Below are positions 1 to 48,644 of a DNA stretch of 64,000 nucleotides, piece by piece. A program made the translations under genes and the position numbers. Source of the stretch: Chrysomallon squamiferum (taxonomy: Eukaryota > Mollusca > Gastropoda > Neomphalida > Peltospiridae); the NCBI GenBank assembly GCA_012295275.1, contig CM022673.1, forward strand, positions 3,586,105 to 3,650,104, in the 5' to 3' direction. Position 1 is the stretch's first letter, and every line of letters starts with the position of its first letter. A model generated the notes under the pieces. It was not told the origin of the DNA. It searched no databases and saw nothing but the letters and a program-made list of their open reading frames with translations.

Positions 1-76
1 GATGTGAAATTGTGAAGAACACAAATCTGTGTTAATAAAGACTACAAATAATGCATGTTTCATTCATTCTCTTTCA

Positions 77-79
<3 letters not shown>

Positions 80-146
<67 letters not shown>

Positions 147-161
147 CATCATCATCATCAT
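80..161 (+). repeat. TTA microsatellite with TCA tail
   Basis: About 22 TTA repeats followed by TCA repeats. Confidence 0.95.
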
Positions 162-780
162 AGGTGAAACAATATATATATATATAATTGGTCACGTCTA
201 TTAAGATATCTCTGCTTTTTGTTAATATTTATGTGACAATTTGTCATGAATCTGTATTTACATCGGACTCTTTCCAAAACTAATGTCAGAATCGTTTCGA
301 AACAAATGCCAGAATAACGTATAACGACTAAGTCTAAACTATTCAAAAATAACATAACAAGTCTAATGTGCCTAACAACCTCTTTGAAAACCAACGCCTC
401 TTTCACTCAGGCAAAAAAAAAAAAATAATAATAATAATAATAAAATAAAAACTAAAACGCTGATGCGTCCATGTTAAGCGTGCTTGAGCCTTGTCAAGTC
501 AGCAACTGATTCCAGACCGAGATCAATCTTGTTGCTGTCTTCAAACATCTGACATCTGTCTAAATCAAAAGAACATAACACAGCCCTGAACTACAGCGCT
601 TGATATAATTAATGACCTGTTCTAGCCAAAGAAGTCAAATCACCTCAGTTCGTGCGAAATTTCCTACTGTTTGTTGACAAATGGCGTGACATTAATCCAC
701 GAAATATCTTTAATAAAACCAGTTGGCATATCACGTGTGATTGAAATATGTCTCTAGTGTAAAATATATATAAAACATAA

Positions 781-821
781 TCTATCTATCTATCTCTTTA
801 TCTATCTATCTATCTATCTGT

Positions 822-881
<60 letters not shown>

Positions 882-1020
882 TCACACACATACACAGATT
901 CATACACACAGCCACACACATTTATGAAATATGTGTATACAAAATTTACATATACATAGACACGCACACGCACAAAGAGGGACACACACATATATATATA
1001 CAAAGATACATACATACATA
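781..1020. repeat. Compound TCTA/TA/CA microsatellite
   Basis: A TCTA run is followed by about 23 TA repeats (826-871), then CA-rich sequence and CATA tracts. It opens spurious Tyr/Val-rich frames on both strands. Confidence 0.93.
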
Positions 1021-1408
1021 TATCTGCAAATACTAAGTTTGATAGAAAGGGGCAGGCAGATCGAGGGAAATTTAGAAACTTTTAAAGTTTATGTACTTTT
1101 AAGAACCATCTCTGTATGATTTTATGAATATGAAAGGTACAATAATGACTGGTATGATGTAGATATATTAAAGTGTAGGGTATGATTCAGAGGACACGAC
1201 AGTATTGATCACCAGAGTTCTTATAAAATATTGTTTTTCACTCAATTCTGATGAGGACAATTAAAAACTTTACTTTATAAACACCAACAATTAATATCTT
1301 TGTTATGGATTGTTTTTCTTGAAATATAAGGGCATCTAAGTACTTAAATTTGACAATTTTGAAATGTTAGAATGTTATGGGTTTCAAGGAGCTGTGGAAC
1401 CGTGTGTG

Positions 1409-1438
1409 ATTGTGTGTATGTGTGTATGTGTCTATGTG

Positions 1439-1478
<40 letters not shown>
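1409..1478 (+). repeat. GT microsatellite
   Basis: TGTG-rich start followed by about 18 uninterrupted TG repeats. Confidence 0.95.
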
Positions 1479-1479
<1 letters not shown>

Positions 1480-1640
1480 ACATTCTTATATCATCCTTTT
1501 CTTTCACTAATAACTATTTTTGCTTTATTATTATTGTTATAATTATTATTATTATTATTATTATTGTTGTCGTTGCTGTTGTTGTTATAGATATACTTTT
1601 TATTATTATTACTATAGTTATTATTATTATTTTCTTTGTA

Positions 1641-1686
<46 letters not shown>

Positions 1687-1743
1687 GTTATTTTAACACG
1701 TGAAACCACATTAATTATTTAGCATAAATCTGAGACAACTTAC

Positions 1744-1804
1744 CTCTAGCGCCAAATGAAATCGTCACAAAAATAGCGCAAAATACTGAAAATTTTGTAT
1801 CCAT
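1744..1804 (-). CDS. Candidate first coding exon with signal peptide (partial gene)
   Basis: Read on the minus strand, an ATG at 1804 opens 20 codons plus one base, then meets a strong GTAAGT donor (plus-strand 1738-1743). The peptide starts MDTK and continues with a hydrophobic run of about 13 residues (FSVFCAIFVTISF) followed by GAR. That layout of charged start, hydrophobic core and small residues is typical of a secretory signal peptide. The rest of the gene would lie leftwards, mostly outside the window, and no certain second exon was found. It points away from the four-exon gene starting at 2284, about 480 bp away, so the two may share a promoter region. It could also be a chance open frame beside a chance donor. 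Confidence 0.4.
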
Positions 1805-2038
1805 AATGTTATTCCAACACTTAAATATGTTAGTCTGTCTTCAGCAGAACTTAGTATTATCTTTCGTAAAATCGGTTTGGCTACTGTAACGGGTGTAATT
1901 GATTACGTTCCTTGAGGTGGGTGTGTTGTCTGGGTGGTATCAGGTACCCGTCAGGAAGAAGTTTTGAAGAAGTCAGTATATCTAAACAATACTCAAAATA
2001 ATCAGGTACAAAAGTAAGGTCGCCTTGTCCTCTTAAGT

Positions 2039-2082
<44 letters not shown>

Positions 2083-2139
2083 CGATTATGATGATGATAT
2101 AGGTGATGATGAATATGATGGTGTTAGAAAGTATTAATG

Positions 2140-2176
<37 letters not shown>

Positions 2177-2222
2177 CGATAAAATGATTATGATGATCAT
2201 GATGCAACTGAAATTAGTAAGT

Positions 2223-2256
<34 letters not shown>

Positions 2257-2283
2257 TAGTAATTGTAGTTTTACGCTGCTCTG
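1805..2283. promoter_or_regulatory. Possible shared divergent promoter region
   Basis: This 479-bp gap separates the candidate minus-strand signal-peptide exon from the start codon of the plus-strand four-exon gene. The left half (about 1805-2035) is ordinary mixed sequence. The right half carries three AAT microsatellite blocks (2041-2082, 2141-2174, 2224-2255). An in-frame TAG at 2266-2268 shows that the plus-strand reading frame cannot extend further upstream in this exon. No TATA box or initiator could be assigned. Calling it a promoter rests only on its position between divergent starts. Confidence 0.25.
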
Positions 2284-5197
<2,914 letters not shown>

Positions 5198-5545
5198 ACA
5201 TTAAATCACTGGCAGAAAAAAGGAATAAAACTAAAATAATAATATGAAATTAAAAAAAATATATATATAAAATAATAAAAATGTCAGAAAAAAAATAAGT
5301 ATATATATTGTTAAAAAAAAATAAAAAATAAAAAAATACAAAAATGTCAGAATAAAAGAAAGAAAAATCATATTCGAATTAATGTAAATTTAAGACCTAT
5401 TAAAGGCAATAAAAAAAAATATTAAAAAATTATTGCTGAAATATTATATATGGGTATTTGCACAACAATCTTTAAAAATAAATATATGAATATATTTAAA
5501 TATTAGAAAATGTAAAGAGAAAGAACTCTATATTAATATGTGTTG

Positions 5546-5551
5546 AATAAA
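5546..5551 (+). terminator. Candidate polyadenylation signal of the small four-exon gene
   Basis: AATAAA is followed within about 10 bases by a GTGCCTT-type stretch, which fits a polyadenylation signal with a downstream GU/U-rich element. Earlier AATAAA hexamers occur at about 5224 and 5409, so cleavage could be nearer the stop codon at 5197. In A-rich DNA this hexamer is common by chance. Confidence 0.35.
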
Positions 5552-5624
5552 CCGATGTGCCTTCTGAATCTGGTTATTACTTTTTCTTTTCATATTTTCT
5601 TTATTTTCATTTAGTAATAATAAT

Positions 5625-5970
5625 TACTTCTAGTAGTAATAATGGTAGTAACAGAATTAGCAGTAGTAATGTTAGCGGTTGTAATAGTAGTAGTAGCAGT
5701 AATGGTGATTGTAATGGCGGCGGTAGTTTTAATAGTAATAATAGTAGTAGTAATGGTCATAGTAGTAATAGTTGTTGTTGTAACAGTTCTAATAGTGATT
5801 TTGCTAGTACTTGTAGCAGCAATAGTAACAGAAGTAATAATCATAGTCATAGTTGAAATAGTAGTAGTGATAGTAACTAGTAGTAGTAATAGGAAAGACA
5901 ATAGAAGTAATAGTAACAGTAGTAGCAAGACGAAGAGTAGTCATAATAACGTAGTAGTAATGGTAGCTGT
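5625..5970. repeat. Degenerate AGT/TAG trinucleotide tract
   Basis: About 345 bp of AGT, AAT and GTT triplets. It opens 100-residue-plus frames on both strands that are single-residue-biased artefacts, not genes. Confidence 0.88.
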
Positions 5971-6406
5971 AGTAGTTGTTGATGATGCATACTGGGTTTC
6001 TCGATGTTTAGATTAAAACATGAATATATATATTTCTTATTTAATTGTATTTTAATTTATTCTTAATCTTCTTTTCATTATTTTTTTTTCCCCCTTAATA
6101 TTAAAAATCACAACACTTTTCATGAAAACACATCCGTTCATCCCTTAATACACATTCTTAATAGGTGAAGTACAAACACCGAAATTAACACAGTAAAGAG
6201 AGTGAAGGACATTAAACGACTACCTCGCATTCCAGGGACGTTCCGATAGTTAGCCTGGTTAAAACCAGACGCCAACCAAGGTTTTCATCGAGCAAGCATT
6301 TAAAATAGCTTGGTGGTTCTCAGGCTAGATGTTGACTGACACACCTGAATGGATGTCATTTCTCCAGGGGGAGGTAAACGAAACAGCGAAGGTGTCAAAT
6401 GTTAAA

Positions 6407-40366
<33,960 letters not shown>

Positions 40367-40436
40367 AAACCAACAGTGAGGTTAGGAGAACAGTATTGTT
40401 GTTTTCCCTGAAAATAGATAAATACATCAATTTATT

Positions 40437-40440
<4 letters not shown>

Positions 40441-40474
<34 letters not shown>
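40441..40474 (+). repeat. 34-base poly-A run
   Basis: A homopolymer of 34 A begins 75 bp after the PLEKHA-like stop codon. It could cause internal oligo-dT priming and false 3' ends in cDNA libraries. Confidence 0.95.
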
Positions 40475-40477
<3 letters not shown>

Positions 40478-42239
40478 ATTAAAAAGAGACTGATAGGATT
40501 TATTTTTTAAAGAAAGAACAAAGTTTTTTATTTGATGTGATGGTTGACTAAACTCTACACTGACTGGAATGTGTTTCTAAAAACAACATTACTGTTTGGA
40601 AAACGTTATTTTCAATAGTATCTGACAGCAAGGTGCAAAATTTTTTTTTTCTCTTTTTTTTTTTTTATAAATTTGGAAAAGAAATTTTTATATTTTTAAT
40701 GTTTCTTGTTCATTGGAAAATACTTTCATTCTTAGCTCAAAGTTGTTATTTTCTTCAAAAAAAAAATGTTTTTATTTTATTGTGAGACAAACTTGTGCTA
40801 ACAAAATCTACTCAATCAAGATAATTAAAAAATTGACAAAAATATTATTTGTCAGATTATGTATATTTTTTCATTAGATTCACTGCAGAAGTAACAGTAG
40901 CATGCTTTTGAATTTGCATACTAATTTCATAATTCCATGTTTTAAAACTTAAAAAAAAAAATTAAATACATTGGTGATGTATGTATTGTCATCTTATGGC
41001 TTCATATTCTAAGACATACACATACTGCACCATTGATAAAGGCATACTAATTGTCAGTCAAGCCAGTATTGATGTGATGATAATTTCAGTGATTCTTAAG
41101 TATGTCGTGTTTGCTCATTGTTACTGGAACAATACTGTCTGTACTGAAAGACATTTCTATTTTTACAAAGCATAAGAAGCCAAACAAGGTTATGGGCCTT
41201 TAAGATCAAAATTTTTGAAAGTAAATATGCAAACTATGGAATGGAGAATCAAAACTTCATTTAAAATTTTGTAATTAAATAGGAATATTATACTGAAATT
41301 TATATTTTTAAGTGTTGGTCCATAGGTTAGTCTAGGGTAATGTATGGTTGTTAATTGTTGAATAACCTTACATTGTCTTATATTAAAATCTGTGTGTATC
41401 TGTTTGATATTAATAACCTACATGTATACCTGTAATCTGGAATAATGTGTATTTAATTCATATACTTGTATGTATGTTTTTTATTATTTCATTCCTTAAA
41501 TTTAATATCTTTTTTAAAAATATTTTTAAAGTAATACTAATATTTTTTTTTTTTTTTTTTTTTACAAAAATAAGAAATATATATTCAGCATTTTTAGTTT
41601 CCAACTTTTTTTTGTAAGATATAAATAGACTTTCATCAAAAAAAAATTAAAATAACTTTTTCAGTGTAAAAGTGTTATATTTTTTACAATTTTAATTTCA
41701 AATGTAAAAGATTTTTTTTTAAATCAGTTCATAACATATCATTATTTTGTCAATGTTGAATATGAGGTCATATTTTTTATTATTTCATTTTTCATAAATC
41801 CATAGTCATACTTTTAAAAAATTGTTTCTTTTTTTAATTTCATCTAAAATATGCTCATTTATTATCAGTTGAATGTTTTTAGATGGTTTTAATTTTATTT
41901 TATCTTGTTTAAGGTTTTTATTTAATATATTTCTATAAAATGTAATATAAAGTACATAATATCCCTAATGGAATATTACCTGTATTTAGTTTAGCATTCA
42001 TATATATATATCATTAGATAAAAATCATTTTCATATGTTTAATGTTTTGTATATAATTAAAATTTTATTTTTAAATTTATTTTAATTTTCTGTTCTTTGG
42101 TAATGTGGATTTAAAAAAAACTAAAAAATATTGAAATTGTATAGTTTTCTTTTCTTTTCTTTTTTCTTTTTTTTTTCTTAACTTGCTTTTTTTTTATTAT
42201 TATCTCTTTTTAATTCAAATTTTACATTAATATAACCAT

Positions 42240-43220
42240 ACTAATATCTATACACCATTTACTGTAAACATCTTAGTCATTCATATTCCTGATGAACTTC
42301 TGTCAGATTTCTGGCTACTTTACTGAATAAATCAATATTCATGAGAAAGACATGCCATTCAAAAGCATTAGTAACCAGGATCAACTCTTAGTACTGGTAC
42401 CTACCCAATACTAAAAGGAAATGTACAAGAAATAACACAAGTTCTCTAATCTGTAACTAAGCATCTAAACTTCTTGAAGACACCACATACCTGACTTCCT
42501 GTCTTCATCTCCAGTACCCCCCCCCCCCTGTTCTTTCCCAGCCATTCCATAAGGAACTGTGACTCACAAACTTAGTGAAAGTAGAGTGAAACAGAAAATT
42601 AATTCTCTTTAGCAGCCCTGCTAAAATGCTCATTGTCCATAGAGAACATTCAACTTCATTGTTTTAACATTAACACTGTTTTAGACTGTTACCCAGACTC
42701 TTGGATTGTATAACATGACATGCATGTTTAAACCTTCAGTCTATTATCATTGGCTGAATTCTTTAATGTGATTCATTTCACAGAGAGATTCAACCGTTTT
42801 GTACACCACTGTCTTGGATTATTTTTTTATTTTTTTCAAACCCACCAGAAGAGAAATGCTTATGAGCCAATTATCAAAGTCATTTAATATGAAAGTTATG
42901 GTATAGGACATTTAAAATGTTAGAGTATAAGGTAGAGGTTTGTAACAAAAATTAATCTCACAGTATCACATGTAGTAGTAGTAGATGTCCTAGCACTGCT
43001 TTAGTAAAGTTGATTCTTCACCCGTTCATGGACATCAGGTGTGCATTTGGTTATCACTCCACCTTAATTTGTGTCAAGTGATATTTTTGATTCTTTACAA
43101 AAGAATATCCCAGCAATGACGGGATCTCACTGCATGTAAGGGTATCAGTGGTGGTATCAGAAGAACAGCATTCCTCAACCTGTCACTAAACAATTTTGTG
43201 AAAATACTTTGTGAAACTTG
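42240..43220. other. Compositional island in 3' flank
   Basis: This kilobase is visibly less T-rich and more G+C-rich than its surroundings and contains a 12-13 base poly-C run near 42517-42529. No open frame is maintained. It may be a decayed mobile element; a segment near 43080-43140 ending CAATGACGGGATCTCACTGC faintly resembles a tRNA-derived SINE box region, but I could not confirm that. Confidence 0.3.
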
Positions 43221-44404
43221 AATACATTCTCTTACTACATTTGAGGTTGTGAAATATTTTTTGTTAGAATTTGTAATACATTCTTGTATTAAAATATATT
43301 GTTTTTAATTGCAGTACATAAAAATTCCATTTTATTATGTACTGATCAGTGCATGTTTATTTTGTTCTGTTTATTTTTTTAATATTGAGTATCATTATGG
43401 TCATGATTTTTATATTGACGACTAAGTAAATATCATATTTACAGGTAGATATCTATAAGTATGTTTCTGCAGTAAATTTCAATTAGCAGGTACAACAGTT
43501 ATATGACCTTACTCTTGGAAAATAATAAGTTTCAGTAATTTGTCTTTAATTTATCATTATTATTATTTTAAAATTGGTCATTCCTGTCTTTTTTATGCAT
43601 GTGTTTGAGTTGCATTTTCAGTTTTTTTTAAAAATACATTTTTTGGGGGTTGGATTGGTAGGTAGTGGTTTTAATCTATATAATCACATACTAGTCTGCA
43701 GACGAGAAACAAATTAACAGTTCTGTCACTTTTATAATAAACCCTAAAGATATTATATGTGCAAAACATTTCATTATACATAACATTATACATACAGATA
43801 CACACAAACATTTTCTTTTTTTTTCATTGTCTCATTATAGCATTGAAGATGAGTTAATTCCTAACTAGTAGTTAACTATTTTCATTTTTCTGTTGTTTTT
43901 AAATATTTATTCCAAATTTTTTAATAATAAATAAAATTTAATGAAAAATAAATCAGTCAATCTGTGATGTATATAGAGAAAAACATTCTTTTAAAAAAAC
44001 AAGATATTTTATCATTTTATTTTCTTAATTTAGAATATATATTTTTTGTTAAATAATTCTAGATTTATTGTGTAAATAGTTTGAAAATGATTTTAAATAC
44101 ATTTTCATTAGCATTAGATTATAAATTTTTGAAATGTTTTATATTATATAATTTCATATAACTGATATTAAATACAACAATGATATTAACTCTAGTTATT
44201 GAAAAATAATTTTAGTTATAAAATTTTATATTTTCATTCAAATTAAAGTAATGTCTAAATAATGAAGATTATTAATATTGTTTTAAAATGTTGGGAACCA
44301 GTTATACTGATGTATCAAGGTATCTTAACATAATTATGTAGATTTTATTTTTTATTATTATTTTTTTCTATGTTATTATTTTTATTATTATTCTATTTAT
44401 TTAG

Positions 44405-44432
44405 TTTTCATTTTATTTATTTATTTATTTTA

Positions 44433-44469
<37 letters not shown>

Positions 44470-44470
44470 C
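44405..44470 (+). repeat. TTTA/TTA microsatellite
   Basis: A short TTTA run followed by about 12 TTA repeats in the 3' flank. Confidence 0.92.
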
Positions 44471-45861
44471 TTGATATTGTTCTATTTAAATATAATGGAG
44501 CCATGTCAAGATTTATAAGTATAAAAAAACAAGGAGTGTATTTTCAATCAGTGAATATCAAAATATTTTTATCACAATTCTCTGCAACATCAATATATTT
44601 AGCACATTCCATTTCTTCTTTTCTTCAAAGGAATTATCATAGTTATATTTTAAAACTTTTGAAATGATAATTTTAATTTGAAAACAAATCTTTCTTTTAG
44701 TTTTAGCTAGCTTAAAGTTCCATATGATTTAAAGAATCTTTACTTTGCTTTTTATTTAGTCCAGGTTTTTGTTATTAGTAACTGTAATGATTATGATTTT
44801 TAAAATTAATTAATTATACACAATGTGATATAAATAGAGCAATAAGTGTCTGTTGAAAATTTTATATTCTGTGATAAATTTTCTATGAACAAATCTTTAT
44901 TTTAAATTTTAATTATTTTTAATTCAAATTAAATGTTTTTGTTATAGAAACAGTTGTATAGATTTTTAGCTTCTTGATATTGTGGCTTCTTTTATTTATC
45001 TATTTTACTTTTTTATAAATAATTTTTTTTTCTGGAATGATTCCAGGGAATGGGCATTTCTTGATTATTTATTTAATATTTTTTATTATTATAAGAATAA
45101 TTTTTGAAATGTGTCCAAAGCTTGTTTTTACCTCTTTTTTTTTTTTAATCTTATCTTCATTATGTTTATTCTTGCTTTATTTTATGTTTTAAAAAGTGGA
45201 GCACAATCAGTATATTCTCTGTAGCTTTGTTCATAAAATTATTTTATGTTTCTCTTCTTTTTTAACAATATGACTTTGGGATAATGTTTAGTATTTTTAA
45301 AGGTATGTCCTATGCAACACATGTATATACCCAGAAAATCAGTGACTGTGTGTAATTGTAATGTATATTCATTTTACTAGTGACAGTGTAGATGAATCTA
45401 CAGCATAATGGTTAAATTGTATATAATTATTTCACATTAATGGTAAAAAAATATTATATTTTTTTCTCAACATAAAAACTAAGGCCTTTATGGTTCTGTT
45501 AGTTTAGACAAAAGTAATATTTAAAATTAAGCATTCTTTTTCTGCTGTTAGATAGTCTAAACCTTGCTGGTCTGTATAAAATTAAATACTGTTCTGACTG
45601 TCTACTTTCATAGTAAGAAAATACTCTTGTGCATATAAACAAAAGCTAGATTCTGGTTTTATTTATATTAGGTTTATTGCAGATGATGTGGTCAGAATGA
45701 GGAAAGAATTCAGGGTTTTATTATGCTATTTTTTCATTATTATTTAAATGTAGAGTCAGACCTTGTTACACTGAACTTATTTGTCTCTGGATCATTTGTT
45801 AAGTTTGCCATTACAACAATCTGGTCTCAAGGTACTTTTCTTATATAAACAGTTAGTGTGA

Positions 45862-46140
45862 GTTATCATTTATTATAAATTAACTCCCTTTTTGAATGAG
45901 CACATTATCTTCCTTGTCTCACTAAGAATTATCATATAATTATCACCTTTTTGAGTGAGTGAACTGTCTCCCTTACCTAACAGTTATCATATATAAATCT
46001 CTCTTTTTCAATAAACATTATTTTCTCTTTTCCCATTAATAAAATTATCACAAGTTATCCCCCCTTATTGAATGCATGAACACATTTGTTGAAAATTATT
46101 TCACTTTATGCATTAAAATGGTCATCATAAGTTATTGCTC
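45862..46140. repeat. Degenerate tandem repeat, about 60 bp period
   Basis: The landmark (A/G)TTATCA(T/C)A followed by a pyrimidine stretch and TTGA(A/G)TGAG recurs at about 45862, 45928, 45983 and 46044, with a weak fifth copy near 46120. Copies are strongly diverged, so the array is old. Confidence 0.6.
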
Positions 46141-48175
46141 TTCACATACCAACAGAATGAAAACAATTTTAACATCATATTATCAATATACAAATCTGGA
46201 TGAATTTTTTTTTCTAATTTAACAGTCACAATTAGACGACATAAATGTCCTTGTGACAGAGTTTGACTTATTTTATTTACATCATTGTCTCAGAATCCTC
46301 TTGTTTCCATTGACTGGTTTGTGATTATCAAAATAAGGGTTTAGTGTTTTAGCATAATTAACTTGTGTCGTATTTGTACATTGGAATTTAATACAGAATA
46401 CAGTTTACTGTTTTACAATATATTTAGATACGTTTTTCTTTCTTTTATACCCGATGTCGTATGTACAGAATAAGTAAAAAATGTGTTTATCTTGATTTTC
46501 TGGTTTGTTTTTTGTTTAAAATATCACAGGATTGTAACTATAACTGCTTTTTTTTTTTTAGTGTTTTTCTTCCTCCCTTCTCCATCAAGATGGTATGAAA
46601 ATTATTATGGAAGCTGAAAATAAAATCCTCAGTATTTGCAAATAAACTGATTCTAAACCCTAAAGTGTTCAGAAAAAACCTTCTCTCATCCAGTGTAACA
46701 AATGGAAATAACAAAGAAATAACAAGGATACTTATTATTGGCATTTCTTTATTTCCTGGGATTATATGGATGCAATGCATAACCAAACCATATATAAATT
46801 TTAAAAACAAATTAGATTTTTTTAAATTAAGTACAATAGCAAAACATATAAAGTTATATACTAAGCTAGAAGAAATGTCATATTCATAAAATGAGAGTAA
46901 TGAGTTGTTTAATATACATTCATATATGTAATAAGAGATTTATTAACCATCATAGCAGTAGGCATACATAATATGTAACATGTACAGATATTAACAATAT
47001 GATACTTGGGCATATCTGTTAAATTCAGGTAATAGGTATTAGGCTAAAATTGATTGTCACATTATAGTAAAAATTTGGAATATAATAACAGACAAAAATC
47101 AAATTTAAGTAAATATTAGTGTTAATGGGAGTAAAAATAGAAATTAATATACTAAAATGAGCTATTAATATTATGAAACTTGTTTGAAATGCACTGTACA
47201 ATAGAAAATAGTGTCTTTCATAGATCAAATCAAACTGCACAGTCTTAAGCTATTATTTCTGAAATCACAAAAAGGAAAATATTTAGAAATCATGAGTTGT
47301 ATGCTTGACAATTTTTAACTTTAAAATGTGTTTAGACATTAAAATAAATAAATCATTTGAGTGAACAGAAATGATGAGGTCAAGACCAATGTTAGAATTA
47401 ACAATATGTCTAATCCTGCCTCTAAATCCTGCCCTAGTTATAATGCTGATTATAGAACTACCTAAAGATACTTGTCAGACTTGTAACAAAAGACTGATGA
47501 CTTTTGATATTGACATCACAAAGTGCTTTTAAAAAAAAATATATATATATATATAGTTTTAAAATGTCCTGGCCAATGAAGATAACTACAAACAATGAAA
47601 GCAGTTACTTTTGTTAATTTTATTTAAAAAACAAAAAATGTTTTCCTTTTTCGTATTATCCTAAACTGTACATTAATCTTGTTCAAAAGAAATAATTTAG
47701 ATAACAAAAGTTTATTACAATGTACCCTGAAAGTCATTAACACTAATTTCTTTTTTATTTTCTGGCACCATAAATTGATAATTAAGCTTCAAATAATCTA
47801 CAGTTTAATTCTGAATACCTGTCAAAAACAAAATTAAAAAAAATACAGCTAAAATGTTTAGTAGTTTGTCATATTAGTACCTATAGTTTTGCAGAGATCA
47901 TAATTTTATAAAGTACATTTTTGAAAGTAAAACATTTTATTATAAATCAGTAGCACTTTAAATAAATAAAATAAAATTTTGATTCTTAACCTGATTAAAT
48001 ACTGGCTAACTCAGATAATTTTACATTTTTGGTAATGTGCAGTTTTTCTGTAAAAATTAAATTATGTATGTCAGCCTTATTAAATCTATGTTTTTTGTAT
48101 GTGTAAATGTATACACTAACATTGGTATTTCTGTGTATTTCTACATGTGATTGAGAATGTGTCTGTTTTTATGCA

Positions 48176-48179
<4 letters not shown>

Positions 48180-48216
<37 letters not shown>
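48180..48216. repeat. GT microsatellite
   Basis: About 18 GT repeats in the gene-free flank. Confidence 0.95.
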
Positions 48217-48217
<1 letters not shown>

Positions 48218-48581
48218 GTACACTAACAATATCAACTTCCAAAATATTTCACTATACATGCTAACATATTAAATGTTAAAAACAGAGCCACACATTACAC
48301 TACAGTTTCTAATCTACAGTCCATCAACAACACTTTTCAAATATTCTTGACAACACCAGACTAGATTTTACTGCTGCTATGAAAACACAAAAATACACTC
48401 AGACATCTCATCTGAAATTTCCCCATGTCTAACATGCCAGCCTCGTAGCATGAACATTCAGTTTTGGGTATTATAAGATAATTAAGTAATTAAAATTTAC
48501 TTATAACTTAACCTCAGTGTGTTTTAGTTTTTTTTACTTTATTTAATTTTTTTTATTTATTTATTTATTTATTATTTATTA

Positions 48582-48583
<2 letters not shown>

Positions 48584-48644
<61 letters not shown>
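48584..48644. repeat. TTA microsatellite
   Basis: About 20 TTA repeats. It is one of the few arrays right of 46.5 kb with the T-rich strand on top. Confidence 0.95.

Larger units (their letters stand above)
1..1743. other. Non-coding, repeat-rich left edge
   Basis: No gene is supported here. The stretch holds a TTA array with a TCA tail at about 80-161. A compound TCTA/TA/CA tract runs from about 781 to 1020, a GT tract from 1409 to 1478, and interrupted TTA arrays from 1527 to 1690. An 82-codon minus-strand open frame at 158-406 follows a T-rich tract ending in AG, and it could in principle continue the signal-peptide exon at 1744-1804. It has no recognisable domain, so I do not call it. 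Confidence 0.6.
5198..6406. other. Intergenic region, 3' UTR and upstream flank of PLEKHA-like gene
   Basis: The first 350 bp are A-rich and probably 3' UTR of the gene ending at 5197. From about 5625 to 5970 there is a degenerate AGT/TAG trinucleotide tract that opens long artefactual frames on both strands. From about 6100 to 6406 the sequence is more mixed and has several CpG dinucleotides (for example around 6230-6280). That is consistent with a promoter for the gene beginning at 6407, but no core promoter element could be assigned. Confidence 0.5.
40367..46540 (+). other. Gene-free 3' flank, probable long 3' UTR of PLEKHA-like gene
   Basis: About 6.2 kb with no convincing coding region. 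The plus strand is strongly T-rich, like the introns of the PLEKHA-like gene. It contains a 34-base poly-A run (40441-40474), many AU-rich ATTTA elements, TTTA/TTA arrays (about 44405-44470) and a less A/T-rich island (42240-43220). A degenerate tandem repeat lies at 45862-46140. AATAAA hexamers occur at 42326, 43735 and 46010, among others, so the true 3' end cannot be chosen. Long neural-type 3' UTRs are common in animals, but the extent here is inference from base skew. Confidence 0.5.

Noticed and set aside
158-406. 82-codon minus-strand frame as second exon of the signal-peptide gene
   Set aside because: Phase would allow it, but the acceptor ends in GAG, the frame starts at GTG rather than ATG, and the product has no recognisable features.
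5557-6016. Reading frames of 99-124 residues rich in Ser, Asn, Val and Thr
   Set aside because: They arise from the degenerate AGT trinucleotide tract; frames on both strands stay open for the same trivial reason.
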